DNA from: Amoebidium appalachense
Lineage: Eukaryota; Ichthyosporea
Direction: 5' to 3'
Length of the DNA: 64,000 nucleotides
Assembly: GCA_963693365.1 (NCBI GenBank)
Contig: CAVNZM010000005.1
Coordinates: forward strand, 2,232,001 to 2,296,000
Every line of letters starts with the position of its first letter. The stretch's first letter is position 1. The notes beneath the pieces were generated by a model. The model was given only the letters and a program-made list of their open reading frames with translations, was not told where the DNA came from and searched no databases. A program made the position numbers and the translations under genes. Shown here piece by piece: positions 1 through 38,332 of this stretch.

Positions 1-1372
1 TGGCCATGGGCCAGCCCGTAGCTACTTGTAGCTGGGAGAGTACTCCTACTAGTACTATGTCTCGTACTTAATCATTGATGTAACTGTAGCTGCCACTGTG
101 ACAGAACACACTCGTGCACATGGAGGATTTTTTTTAACCATTTTAATGACTGTAAAACAGCATTTGGTATGTTTTTCGGTGGCTTGTGTTACATGTGTAG
201 GCCATGGCCACTCCGTGCAAGAACACTTTGATTTCTTTCTTTCTTTCGGAATCTTGTCATTCATGTAACAATTCATTCATTCGTCCGTTTTTGTGTGTTT
301 GGGCGGGGAATATTAATAGAGCGCGGGCCGGGAGGATGGGGAGGGGGGGAGGGGGGTGAGGGGACAAAATATAATGGATCGGGAGGATTTCCATGCAAAC
401 ACGACCCATCACTACTGGGCAGGCTGGTATGCATGTACTTCTTTGTGGGTTAGCCGCTCATTGTCCTCGTGTTTTATATACCGAATGAGCTTACAGAAGC
501 ATGCATTGCACAAACCCACTATATGCATAGATTACAGATATAAGAGAGATAAAAGCTTTGCACTGCACGCGATAGAAAGTAGCCCAAGGCCAGTGAGATT
601 CAAAGGTGTCCGTGTTGGGGGTGTAATGGCGCGGGAAAGGGGAGGCCCCCGGAGGGGGGGGGGGGGGGGGGGGGGAGGGAGCAGTGCATGGGGCCGTCCA
701 AGCAGGGGTTGTTTGCCCTGCAGAGGGTAAAAAATTAGAACTGAGATGATTGAAAAGGCACTGAAGTTCTAGGGTATCCAAGCTTGACCAGCCCACGGAG
801 GCGGGCAGGGGGAGATCTAGAGGGGTGGGGGGATGGGGGAGAAAGGTGATGCCGATGTATGCAAAAGACTCGTTGGGCAAACAGCTCGAGACAGAAAAGG
901 CAGAGATTATGACCTCACGGACATGTGTATCAAACTGTGAGGGGTGGATGGGGCCCCGGGTGAGCATGCGGAAAAGCTGCACATGCTTTCGATGTGTTAT
1001 CTGTTCGCGGATGAGGTTGGCAGTGCATACTATGAGTTTTGCAACAATTTATTCATCATCAAGCCTCCATGTGCTTATGTGTCGGCATTACATCATGGTG
1101 TTGTAACGTTTTGCATCATCATGGGTTTGTTAAAAATACTGGTGGTGACCATCCGAGACACGCCTTCATGTTCACATTTTCCATAGTTAAGAACTGTTAC
1201 CGTTGCGTCATGTACAATGTCCGCCCGTTGCCATTCGCTTCAACATACTAAAAAATCACACATTAACGGGAATTATCACGACCGAGGAAATACAGGGCAT
1301 ATTAACCCCTATAACCACATTCCGGCCGAGCTCTAGCTAGGCCATCCGCAGGACATAATAACAGCACTACGT
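1..1372. other. Intergenic stretch, no gene recognised
   Basis: Mostly mixed-composition unique sequence with a G run around 654-675. Short open frames exist on both strands but none has a recognisable domain, a convincing start context or matching splice signals. A TTTATT at about 1047 reads AATAAA on the minus strand and could be the poly(A) signal of the secreted-protein gene ending at 1373, although it lies about 320 bases past the stop. Confidence 0.5.
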
Positions 1373-1720
1373 TTAGTGACCGTCGTGGCTCTTGCTGGGG
1401 GTAGCCGAACGCGTGCCGGTGTGGTCGGGCATGTCATGGTCGTCGTTGCCGCTGTCATGGCTGTCATGGTCGTGGTCAGCCGCCTGGGTGTCCATGTCGG
1501 CCATGTGGTCGGCCATGTGGTCGGCCATGGTGGTGGCCATGACGGGGGCAGTCTCAGCAGCCATCGTGGTGGCGGCCCAGGTCGTGGTGGCAGCCTCGGT
1601 GTGTGCGGCGGTGGCGGGCATGTGGCCGGCCATCTCGGTGCCAACCATCTCGTCGTGCGCGGGGGCGGCAGCCGCAAGGGCAACGACCACAGCCATAACG
1701 GCAGCTTGCAGGAACTTCAT
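1373..1720 (-). CDS. Small secreted His/Asp/Met-rich protein
   Basis: Seen: a 115-residue intronless frame opening MKFLQAAVMAVVVALAAAAP, a textbook signal peptide (residues 1-19 or so, cleavage in the AAA-P region). The mature part has no cysteine. It is Ala/Thr-rich in the middle, carries two to three tandem MADH repeats near residues 65-75, and ends in an acidic-histidine tail with motifs such as DHDHDSHD. A TATA box lies about 80 bases upstream on the same strand, at a suitable distance for a short leader. Inference: the His/Asp/Met side chains suggest an extracytoplasmic metal-binding or metal-buffering peptide (copper, nickel or zinc), but no family was recognised and the composition could simply be low complexity. 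The antisense strand is also open over this region, a by-product of the biased composition. The signal peptide plus TATA box favour the minus-strand reading. Confidence 0.7.
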   Translation of the reverse strand: MKFLQAAVMAVVVALAAAAPAHDEMVGTEMAGHMPATAAHTEAATTTWAATTMAAETAPVMATTMADHMADHMADMDTQAADHDHDSHDSGNDDHDMPDHTGTRSATPSKSHDGH

Positions 1721-1799
1721 TTTGGATTTATAAGAGAGTAAATGAAACTACAGTCTGCAGCGTTATCTTTCTGAGTCCTAAAATGAGGGTAGCCGAGCG

Positions 1800-1806
1800 T
1801 TTTATA
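1800..1806 (-). promoter_or_regulatory. TATA box of the secreted-protein gene
   Basis: The minus strand reads GCTATAAAACGC about 80 bases before the ATG at 1720. A start site about 30 bases downstream, near 1770, would leave a leader of about 50 bases. Confidence 0.55.
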
Positions 1807-2337
1807 GCTTCGATTTTAGCGGGTTGTAATGTGGTGACGAATGGTCATGACTGTTATACAATCAAACACATTGGTGTTGAATAGTATTTAGGTGTGGTAC
1901 GAGTACACGTACACGATAACCGTACACCAGGTGGTCCAGGATTATGGATCATCAGTGCACCAAGAGTGCTCGCGGATTTTGATAGAGTCTCGACACTCTA
2001 GATGATATAAAAATATTTGTTCTTGCTCAATGTACAACAAATAGTGCAGGAGTCTCATCTATAGCAGATGCAGCCAGTGGCAGGCCACATGGCGGCGCGC
2101 ACGCGCGGCCTGCGCCCGGGGTAAAGTTTTGGGATGATTCCGGGGCCCAGGAAAGCCGAACGTTTACCTCAAGCACTGAACAAGAAACGATTTATATGTA
2201 TATGTGTTATATAATAAATCTGTAAAACAACTCGCTTACTATTTTTGTGACGGTACATATAGGGGACCGGTTCAGTGGCCGGTTTGCGGTCGTGACGGCT
2301 ACTCGTGAAAAACATAAATAGCTGTCATATCTGATCG

Positions 2338-2553
2338 CCGATTGGCCCAACCAGGGTTGTACGCAAACCAATCAGAAAATGATACAAGAAAAACACGTGT
2401 AGGTCGACCAATCATGAGGTCGGTGAAATTCCATCGTGCCACGGACATTAAAACCAACCAATCATATGTGCCTCGCAGTTTACAACAGCGTCAACAGGCG
2501 TCAAACAGAGTGATGACAAAAAACTCCCAAACACAGAACTGTGAGTATAAAAA
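2338..2553 (+). promoter_or_regulatory. Compound CCAAT/TATA promoter facing right
   Basis: Three forward CCAAT boxes, each in the context CCAATCA, lie at 2368, 2408 and 2458 (spacings 40 and 50), with a reversed one (GATTGG) at about 2339. They are followed by a canonical TATAAAAA at 2546-2553. Spacing and order match a class II promoter with NF-Y type sites. The predicted start site is near 2575-2580, just before the ATG at 2589. Confidence 0.6.
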
Positions 2554-2588
2554 GGTACTGGCAGGCGAATGCGGGGCTCCCGTCTGCT

Positions 2589-2786
2589 ATGTCGATGGGG
2601 CCGGTTTCTCATGCCCCTCGCGCAGGTACAATCCAAAACTGTTATGAGAAAACGAATGTTGAAGAGTGTGTGTGTTTGTGATCCACGTCATGTGTGTGTG
2701 CATGTGCTCATGTGTGTACACGTGTGTGCGTGTGTGTGTTTCTGTGTGTATCACAGTGTGCACGTGTGTGTGTGTGTGCGTGTGTG

Positions 2787-2827
<41 letters not shown>

Positions 2828-2922
2828 TGTGTGTGTATGTGTCACGGTTCCTAGGTCGCGAGAAACTAGGAGGTACGTGTGCGGGGAAAGTCTTTGGGCG
2901 TTTGGGACAGGAAGAGAGGGGT

Positions 2923-2985
<63 letters not shown>

Positions 2986-3157
2986 CTTATACACACCTGT
3001 GCACCCAGGGCGACAGCAAACAGGAGCAGAACGACCTGCCAGGTCCTCGTTCCACCACCAGAACCAACCTTTCGGGAACCCATATTGTGTATTGTGTGGG
3101 CAAATGATCATGATCATCTCAACAACGCCGTTACGTGGCTACGCGAAGTACTTTTGA
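2589..3157 (+). CDS. Candidate two-exon small gene, unidentified
   Basis: Tentative model. Exon 1 is 2589-2625, starting MSMGPVSHAPRA just downstream of the TATA box and ending at a GTACAA donor. The intron would hold the (GT)n array and a 63-base poly-G. Exon 2 is 3009-3157, after a CACCCAG acceptor, in matching phase. It encodes about 49 residues including a CxxC (NPYCVLCGQ) and ends YAKYF at a stop. The promoter is the strongest support; the product is not recognised. The exon 2 frame could also be chance, and the true downstream exon could be elsewhere. Confidence 0.22.
2660..2985. repeat. (GT)n array followed by 63-base poly-G
   Basis: Imperfect (GT)n from about 2660 to 2840, then an uninterrupted G run at 2923-2985, one of the longest homopolymers in the window. 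Confidence 0.95.
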
Positions 3158-3660
3158 GAAGCACAAGTGCTTGGTTTGTTTCAGTACGTTTAATGAGTGC
3201 CCCCGTTACGTTTTACTGGGTGGGTGCCATAGCTGCCCAAAACGCATTGCCCGGCTCGCTGCAAACAGCGCAACGATCTAGACAATTGGTACCGAGATAG
3301 GCAAAAATTCTCCAAGCGCATATTGAGACCTCCAAAGTAGTCAAACTTTGTACCCCAAAAGTTCAAATTACAGTATTTGTCCCAGGTATCCGTTCTCCGT
3401 TCGTTATCGGGGCTATAAACACCCACTTATTTGCCCTTCAAAATCCGTGTCAGCGATTGGGCAAAAGCGTTTTTATCGTTTACTCTCCTCCCATTAGCCA
3501 ATCAAATAGCATATATTCGCAACTACCGGGTATGTACCGTCGGCCTCCCCTCACCTCCCCCCCTCCACGTCCGGATCTTTCGAACCCTACTCCTATTTGA
3601 TCTCGTGGAGTAGAAAGGAGCCTACCGGCCCCAACGAAACAGGAGCAACAAATAAGGAGA
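3158..3660. other. Intergenic; paired CCAAT boxes
   Basis: Unique sequence without a convincing gene. A reversed CCAAT (ATTGG at 3456-3460) and a forward CCAAT (3498-3502) lie 42 bases apart, resembling the paired boxes seen upstream of the transhydrogenase gene, but no clear TATA box or start codon accompanies them. Confidence 0.4.
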
Positions 3661-4034
3661 TTACGTGAAATCTTCTGCTTTGGCTCTAATTTCCTTCAGT
3701 TTAGTTTGGCAGTATACACATGTCAGAGCCACACTGGCAGCTGCATCACCGTACCAATCACAAACACGAATAGATTTGGATAGATCTTCGATGATGGCGT
3801 TCAGCTGAGCGTCTGGGAAGTTGGGCCTCGCACACGAACTAGACCGTTCACATCCATATCATCAAGTTCCCAGACGGGGGCAGCACGTGCACCTAAGCCA
3901 CTACTTTGCTGTACAAGGTCATGAGTACGCAAGGCGCACTGGCAATCGCACCTGCACGTGTGTATAAACTCACTGACTAGGCCTAGCTTCGCCATATGGG
4001 CCCAACCCGGCTGCCCGGTGGCTGGGGCCATCAT
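3661..4034 (-). CDS. Unidentified coding block, apparently frameshifted
   Basis: The minus strand has one frame from about 4034 (MMAPATGQPGW...) to about 3826. A second frame picks up one base out of register near 3825 and runs to a TAA at 3661-3663. Joined, they give about 124 residues with a Cys-rich patch (HTCRCDCQC), an acidic WELDDMD segment, and a well-formed tail (NFPDAQLNAIIEDLSKS ... CVYCQTKLKEIRAKAEDF). The tail has normal amino-acid use, unlike the repeat-derived frames around it. The break lies in a GGCCC stretch; one extra C would restore the frame. Alternatively a small intron or a decayed gene explains it. A CACGTGCAG just before the Cys patch could be a splice acceptor, making the MMAPATG start irrelevant. 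No family recognised. Confidence 0.35.
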
Positions 4035-4202
4035 GATCCGGGGCCCGTCCGGGTGACTGGCTGCCTGGGCCCGCGGCCGCTACACACACGTGGCACCTGT
4101 CACGGACACATCGCGGTGTACACACGCACAAACACAAGCTTGTACATCACCGTGACTGTGACACACACATGCACACACGTAGCTATTCACACGTGTGCAT
4201 GC

Positions 4203-4376
4203 GGTAGCGCTCGAGAGAGAAAGAGTAGAGAGAATATCTGGAGGGAGAGGGGCCGGTGTGGGGGTAGCTTGTGGGGGTGGCCTGGGGGGGTGGGGAAAAG
4301 AGGGAGAGGGAAGGGGACTCATGGGGGGAGGGGCCCCCAGGGGAGATCTAGAGGAAGGGGGAGAGAGAGAGAGACT

Positions 4377-4423
<47 letters not shown>

Positions 4424-4526
4424 GGAGGGAGGGAGGGAGGGAGGGAGGGAGGGAGGGAGGGAGGGAGGGGGAGGGAGGGAAGGAGGGAGGGAGGGAGGGC
4501 GAGAGAGAGAGAGAGAGAGTGAGGGA

Positions 4527-4592
<66 letters not shown>

Positions 4593-4721
4593 AACACACA
4601 CACACACACAACACACACACACACGCGCACACACACATACAGACACCGAGAGGCAGAGGGAGAGTGAGGGAGACGTAGGGAGAGGAAGGGAGGGGGGAGG
4701 GGGGGGGGGGAGGGAGAGGGA

Positions 4722-4774
<53 letters not shown>

Positions 4775-4907
4775 GGAGGGAGGGAAGGAGGGAGGGCCGG
4801 GGGGGGAGGGAGGGAGGGAGGGAGGGAGGGAGGGAGGGAGGGAGGGAGGGAGGGAGGGAAGGAGGGAGGGAGGGAGGGAGGGAGGGAGGGAGGGCGAGAG
4901 GGGGGGG

Positions 4908-4998
<91 letters not shown>

Positions 4999-5114
4999 AC
5001 AACACATACACACACACACGCATACACACACGCACACACACACACACACAAGAGAGAGAGTGTGTGTGAGGGAGAGATAGGGGGAGAGAGGGAGGGGGGG
5101 AGGGGAGGGGGGGG

Positions 5115-5152
<38 letters not shown>

Positions 5153-5258
5153 GGGGAGGGAGGGAGGGAGGGAGGGAGGGAGGGAGGGAGGGAGGGAGGG
5201 CGGAGGGAGGGAAGGAGGGAGGGAGGGAGGGCGAGAGAGAGAGAGAGAGAGTGAGGGA

Positions 5259-5322
<64 letters not shown>

Positions 5323-5448
5323 AACACACACACACACACAACACACACACACACGCGCACACACACATACAGACACCGAGAGGCAGAGGGAGAGTGAGGG
5401 AGACGTAGGGAGAGGAAGGGAGGGGGAGGGGGGGGGGAGGGAGAGGGA

Positions 5449-5501
<53 letters not shown>

Positions 5502-5632
5502 GGAGGGAGGGAAGGAGGGAGGGCCCGGGGGGAGGGAGGGAGGGAGGGAGGGAGGGAGGGAGGGAGGGAGGGAGAGAGGGAGGGAAGGAGGGAGGGAGGG
5601 AGGGAGGGAGGGAGGGAGGGCGAGAGGGGGGC

Positions 5633-5683
<51 letters not shown>

Positions 5684-5684
5684 G

Positions 5685-5718
<34 letters not shown>

Positions 5719-5835
5719 ACAACACATACACACACACACGCATACACACACGCACACACACACACACAGAGAGAGAGAGTGTGTGTGAGGGAGAGATAGG
5801 GGGAGAGAGGGAGGGGGGGAGGGGAGGGGGGGGGG

Positions 5836-5902
<67 letters not shown>
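4203..5902. repeat. 1.7-kb polypurine block with tandem ~725-bp duplication
   Basis: The plus strand is almost wholly purine ((GA)n, (GGGA)n, poly-G), interrupted only by short (CA)n islands. The island with CAGACACCGAGAGGCAGAGG occurs near 4640 and again near 5370. The island with GCACAACACATACAC occurs near 4997 and 5717. A compound unit of about 720-730 bases has therefore been duplicated in tandem. Confidence 0.9.
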
Positions 5903-5907
<5 letters not shown>

Positions 5908-6434
5908 GGTTTTTGTCTCAGAAGTTCTTTCCCTTATTTTCTTTTCTTTCTTTTTTTTCCTTTTAATTTTTTTTAAATTTTTTTTTTGGGGGGGGGGGAG
6001 GGGGGGGAGGGGGGCTTCGTGTTATACTAGTTTTAGGGTGTTCTGTTTTTATTTTTTTTTGGCACGTGCACTTACACGCCTATAGCTCTCGTAAAGACGT
6101 AAAACCAAAAAAACCCCTTAGTTCTACTCAATGTGTACATGCATGAGCCACTCTTTTTCTCATTTTTCCAAGTTATTCCTCCAATTTATACGTGATGTTA
6201 CCCGACTACCGTGAACTGTTACGCTAAAAATTATCTTCGCTATCCCAAATCATCTACTAGGGTTATCTCAGATTTAGACATTTACCCTACTTATGTATAC
6301 TATCGCAAAGTACAAATCATTATTCTTTACAGAAATTGGCACCCGAACGGCCACACTCTACACACACAAGAAAAAAAGATACATCGAAACGCTAAAGGCA
6401 TTATAGAAAGCAAAGACCACGTAACAGAAAGGTA
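5903..6434. other. 3' flank of the transhydrogenase gene
   Basis: T-rich and poly-G stretch (5930-6060), then AT-richer unique sequence. No gene recognised. One plus-strand frame (from 6211) has no matching signals and overlaps the downstream region of the minus-strand gene. Confidence 0.4.
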
Positions 6435-6455
6435 TTTATTAGCCCGGGCTTTATT
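6435..6455 (-). terminator. Twin poly(A) signals of the transhydrogenase gene
   Basis: TTTATT at 6435-6440 and 6450-6455 reads AATAAA twice on the minus strand, about 185-205 bases past the proposed stop codon at 6639. This supports a transcript end near 6410-6420. Confidence 0.5.
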
Positions 6456-6540
6456 CCTTCATTACACAGGTAATCAACCACCTAGTGTTTTACTCCCTCC
6501 CTCCCCCCACCCCCTCCCCCGCCTTGCCCTCCCCCCCCCC

Positions 6541-6547
6541 CAACACA

Positions 6548-6613
<66 letters not shown>
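6541..6613. repeat. (CA)n microsatellite
   Basis: Nearly perfect CA dinucleotide array, immediately downstream of the stop codon of the minus-strand transhydrogenase gene (in its 3' untranslated region). Confidence 0.95.
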
Positions 6614-6614
<1 letters not shown>

Positions 6615-6638
6615 CTTCCGCCTCGCTCTACTGATCAC

Positions 6639-19218
<12,580 letters not shown>

Positions 19219-19402
19219 TTTCTCTTTGCTCTCTACACCACCCTTGGCAACAGTGCTTGTGTGCGTGTGGGTGTGTTCCTTCCAGACTTGCCAACACAGT
19301 GTGGGTGTGCCTCGAAAAGTGCGTGCGCCATGGCCTGCTGAGCGATAGTCTACAATAAGAAATCTCTAAGGATACGCTTTAGAATATAGCAGGCTGTGAT
19401 GG

Positions 19403-19488
19403 CTTATATAATTGCGTCATAGCCGAAGACTAACACTTCTTTTGCCATTGAATGGAGAGTGATGTGATTGGTGCGAGGTTTAGCCAAT
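19403..19488 (-). promoter_or_regulatory. Promoter of the transhydrogenase gene
   Basis: The minus strand reads TATATAAG (plus 19403-19410) about 185 bases before the ATG. Two CCAAT boxes in opposite orientation lie 50-80 bases further upstream (ATTGG at 19467-19471, CCAAT at 19484-19488). This implies a start site near 19375 and a leader of about 155 bases. Confidence 0.6.
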
Positions 19489-20207
19489 CACTGGCAAAAA
19501 GCCGTATTTGGTTATTCCCAAACCTACCGATATTGGGGTTCATACTCAAAATCTCTAAATTTCTGGTCAGACTCTGGCCATGCGACTGACTGGGTACCGG
19601 CAACCATCGGTTAAACTTCCGGATCGGTACTTTTCTTTTTAGTAAATAAATATCTCTTCTTTCTATCATGAATATTGATAATTTTGCATCATGCTCAAAT
19701 AAATTTTATTAGTTACCTCTAATGTCGTGGGAATGTTTTGCCCTGAAATATAATGAATTGGTCGGTACACTGATGTTGCAAAAGACTGTGCAAGCGCTAT
19801 GCATGCGCAGATCGATCACAATCTTTTGCCAGGCCTGTCCTTCTTGATGACGGTCCATGTTGGAACACATTGTAGGCATACCTTGGTAGGCTCCTTTCTG
19901 GGAATATTATAGGGTACGTATATATTATTAAAACATCAAGGACTGGCCACAGTGCCCAGACCTGCCTGTGACATGCGTGGACGGTACCCGACGGTCACAG
20001 CGTGGAACGCCATTGCCAAATCTGAAGTCATTGGACCCCACTCTTGGAGTATAGGAGGAACATAGATGACATCAAAAAGCGTCACCGTGTGTAGCCCTTT
20101 GTGGCCCACGGTCTGAAGGTGTGGGGCGGCCGCCGGGGGTGAATGTGATGACTGATGAGAGAGCGTGTGGTGGTGGTGGTGGTGGTGGTGGTGGTGGTGG
20201 TGGTGGT

Positions 20208-20254
<47 letters not shown>

Positions 20255-21049
20255 ATGTATCAAGGCCTCTTATAGGAGGCCTTGGTATGTATGGGGTCCT
20301 GGCCCGGCCTCTCGAGCGCTTGGTGCATCCACGCATCGCCTTGCATCGACACGTGTTCGGCGGCTGGGTCCGTGATGGATGTGCACATGATGTGGATCGT
20401 GGTGGCGTGTGTGCATGTACGTGGTGTGTGCGTGTGTGTGTCTGGCGGGGAGGGGAAGGGGGGGCTGGGGGGTGGGGGAGGGAGGGAGGTGGCATGTATG
20501 TGACGTACGACATGTAAACCGTTGCAATTTTGCATACCTCAACGCAGACAGCAGAAAAAGAACTTAGCTGTAGACGAGCTATGTACATGCATGATGTGCA
20601 TGATCAGTGTTATACCAAATGCTTTGCACGTGGATTTTCGAGCCTGGCGTGTCGCGAGTCAAAGAGTTGGCCCCATGGGGACTGGGGAATAAGCTTCGGG
20701 TGAAGGTGGAGAGACCCCGGGGGGGGGGGGGGGGGGGGGGGGGGGGTGGACTTTGCAGCCATGCTGAGGCCCTCCTTTGAAAATGTTTTTGTCTTCATTT
20801 CTCTCTCGACGACCTTAAATCTTTCCATTTGCTGCAGAGCCCAACCATCAGTTGAGCCACACACTCACTGGGTCCACCTCCCTCCATGCAGCACACAGAA
20901 CAGGAGAGGGACAATAAAAATGCTACTAGTTGAGCGCCAGCTGCAAGCGTGAGAAGGGATCTTGAGGACCTTGAATAATCCAGCTGACCACACCTAGAAA
21001 GCTTCAGGTGACATACCAGCTGAAACACACTGAAGGGTTCAACAACGTT
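19489..21049. other. Intergenic with (GTG)n/poly-G blocks
   Basis: 19.5-20.1 kb is unique sequence with no gene recognised. 20168-20253 is (GTG)n grading into about 45 G. 20719-20746 is another poly-G. Remaining open frames are short and lack signals. Confidence 0.5.
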
Positions 21050-21520
21050 ATAAAGCAGAGTTATCTTGCAGCGAGCTGAAATATTCTGGATAAATCTGCG
21101 GAGTTATTATTCTGCTTGAGAACTGATTGCGACAGAATTTTAGCAGAATTTGCCGGATAATATTATTCTGCTTGGTTTTTTTCCCAGCTTTTAGCAGAAT
21201 TTTGCTGCAAAAGCAGAATTTATCTGCTAAAAGCAGATTCCAAAAGCAGGATATATAATATGCTAAAAGCAAATTATTCTGTTAAAGAAGAATTGGCGAA
21301 AAGGCAGGCTTTTTCTAGGGCACCGAGCAGAATAAATCTGCTACAGTACAGCAAAACTCAGGTTTTTGCAGAAAATATTTGTGCATAATCTTTCTGCTCA
21401 AAGCAAAACAAGTCTGCAAAAAGCAGAATTGTTCTGCGCACGGCAACAGAATGAACTTGCTTCAATTTTGCAGAATAATTCTGCTCGGAGAAGTTGACTC
21501 TGCCCGGATATGGTTGGGCT
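21050..21520. mobile_element. GCAGAAT-palindrome foldback element, copy 1
   Basis: Dense array of GCAGAAT and ATTCTGC heptamers spaced by A- or T-rich linkers (for example AGCAGAATTTATCTGC near 21210). It ends on the right with TTCTGCTCGGAGAAGTTGAC followed by a TGGTTGGGC tail, almost the same right end as copy 2 at 41.8 kb. The left terminal repeat seen in copy 2 is not clear here, so this copy is older or truncated. Confidence 0.65.
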
Positions 21521-32523
<11,003 letters not shown>

Positions 32524-32706
32524 ACAGGAAGGGCCTGTGGTGGTTTGAATGACACACATGTGCTCGTACAACTAGGTTAACACCGTGCACTCTGGTATTG
32601 ATGCGCGCGCACACACATATACACGTGCACACACACATACACGTGCACACAGGCACACACGCACACATTCATACATATACACATGGGCACACGCACACGC
32701 GCGCGT

Positions 32707-32777
<71 letters not shown>

Positions 32778-33298
32778 TACACACACACAAACACATGATC
32801 ATGTTGAGCACACCAGCGATACTGACATCATTGTGTACTATGATCCACTCTTGTACGCGCTTTAGACTCGTAGACAATCGTAGTAAACGTATGTCCGGAT
32901 CCACTTAGTAACATAATATTTAATTTGCGCCAGCTTTGTGATTTGTAGTCATGAATGGTGTGTTTTTTTCTTAGAGCTCAACACTGAAAGGAAGCCCATG
33001 AGTGTGACAAGAGAGTTTATGTATGGCACATATATATTTTTTGGTATATGTGGCCACTGCTACAGACTAGTACTAATAGTAGACAGGAAAGGTCATTCAA
33101 CTTTGTAGGCCATGCGTATGTACCGTGATACATGCGGCCAAAGTTTCGAATTCGAAGTTTGGACGCTTTTGAGGCCAATGCAAAAAAAGAAGAGCCAGCT
33201 AACTCTAGTCTTAAGAGACAGGCTCTGAACATGGTGATGAACCCTCTTGTTGTTGTTTGGTGTTGTACGATGTTCTGTTGTTGAAGTTCACCGGATGC

Positions 33299-33339
<41 letters not shown>

Positions 33340-33375
33340 GGGAGGGGGAAGTATGGACAGGAGAGGTACGGTCAA

Positions 33376-33408
<33 letters not shown>

Positions 33409-34274
33409 GCAGCGCAGAATGATGTCATGTTATGCAGGCTTGCCCGGGCCTCCAGGGGATTGTTTGAGCCAATCGGAGGGCAGTGCTACCCGAGAGCCAT
33501 TTCTAATTGGTATTCCCGCACAAAAGAGGGGTAAAATGGAATTGTATCATTAGAGAAATTAATAGACAATATGCAGGGATATTTATACACTAATAGTCAT
33601 CTTTTTTTTTTTATGATCAAAAACAATACTTAATCTTTTTATAAGTCAAAATCAAAGCAGTAGCGAAGTAAACCCGTGAATATCGCCCCTGTAGAAAAGG
33701 GCTTTCTTTGCACCAATTTCGAATCAGCAGGCGTTTGCCCAATCACGAGCATCTTAGCTATTTATTATTTAGTTATTACCAAAAATAAGCACGTAAGAAT
33801 CAAGCCGCCAATAGAAGCCAAGGCAGTATAGATTGCAAGTATTTACCATGCTCCGAGTCTTTTGACTCAAAACTTCGAAGGCCATACATTACACTGCACT
33901 GTGAAAATTATTTTCTAATATGCTATGCAAGTAAAATCGAATGTGCATAGCCTAGCAGTGCTTTTACTTAGATCTTCTTTCAGGCAACACGTGTTTGATT
34001 ATCGCTTTTGATATCAGGATCTTGAGCATGCATGAGATGACAATCCCCCTGGAACTGACAAAACCGGATGAAATGTTTAGAAAAGGGCAAAAGGAAACCA
34101 TACCAGTGGCAGTATTAGTATACATACTGCTTCAAGTGCTACAAATTGTTAGTTAAAACTCGTGTTTAATTTAGTTTTAGTATATTGTCTTATATTTTGA
34201 CTTATTAGGGGTTAAATAGGAGTGAACAAAGAGATTCCGTTTATCTGTTGCATTATGCAACTTAACATTCGGTT
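32524..34274. other. Intergenic between TAF1A-like and LETM1 genes
   Basis: Contains a (CA)n array (about 32605-32790), two G runs (33301-33338 and 33378-33406), CCAAT-type boxes at about 33470 and 33508, and about 1.3 kb of AT-rich, repeat-free DNA. No gene recognised. Confidence 0.5.
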
Positions 34275-34350
34275 TATAAAACCCCATTTGTAGTCGTAGG
34301 AGATCAGACCCTGGAACAGCCATTTGATTGGTCCTTCAGCTAGTATATAG
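34275..34350 (+). promoter_or_regulatory. Probable LETM1 promoter
   Basis: TATAAAA at 34275-34281 in GGTTTATAAAACCCC, a reversed CCAAT (ATTGG, 34327-34331) and a second TATA-like TATATAG at 34344-34350. Either TATA would give a leader of about 550-630 bases, which may itself contain an intron. Confidence 0.45.
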
Positions 34351-34932
34351 CGGGCTTGCATACTGCTGCAAGCTTTCACACCGTGGCCGTCTTATCATAA
34401 TTGCTTGCATGGTTGTAACGTAGTCGCGTTTTTTCCTTGCTGGCTATAGCTCCCACCCAAAGCGAAAAAAACGTACACAGTTTTACGTTGCAGGCCAGGT
34501 ATAAACGTATTGTAGCTAGGAACGAGCGTAGGCGTAGAGCAGTGTTTGCACTTCACTGATAAGGATAAAGCGGACTTTCATAGCTAGACGACAAAACCTT
34601 CACGGTGCACCATCGGTGCAGATCATTCACAGTTTGAAACCCTTGGTACAATGAGGTATAGTGCATAGGAGGAAGTTTGGCGTTTCGTCTACGTAACATT
34701 ATAGTTGCTTCTGGTCCCTGTGAAATTCATATACCCTTGTCTTGCTTAATCAACATCACAACAGAGAATTCGAAACACATAGCAGCACTCCACATATTCT
34801 TCCTGCTTCACTAGCGAATTACATCTGCGAATGGTTACTTGTCCGCTCTGCACCTTTCCATACCTATACCTCAGGCCTTTCCATATCTTCTCTTTCGTGC
34901 CTATCAGGTAGCTAGCTCGTGAACCTCACACC

Positions 34933-38332
<3,400 letters not shown>

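Noticed and set aside
2342-2647. 101-codon plus-strand frame
   Set aside because: It runs straight through the CCAAT and TATA boxes, so it is promoter DNA rather than coding.
4080-5765. Very long minus-strand frames (470-560 codons) of Ser/Leu/Pro repeats
   Set aside because: All three frames are open at once because the strand is CT-repeat; they are translations of the polypurine block, with no normal composition or start context.
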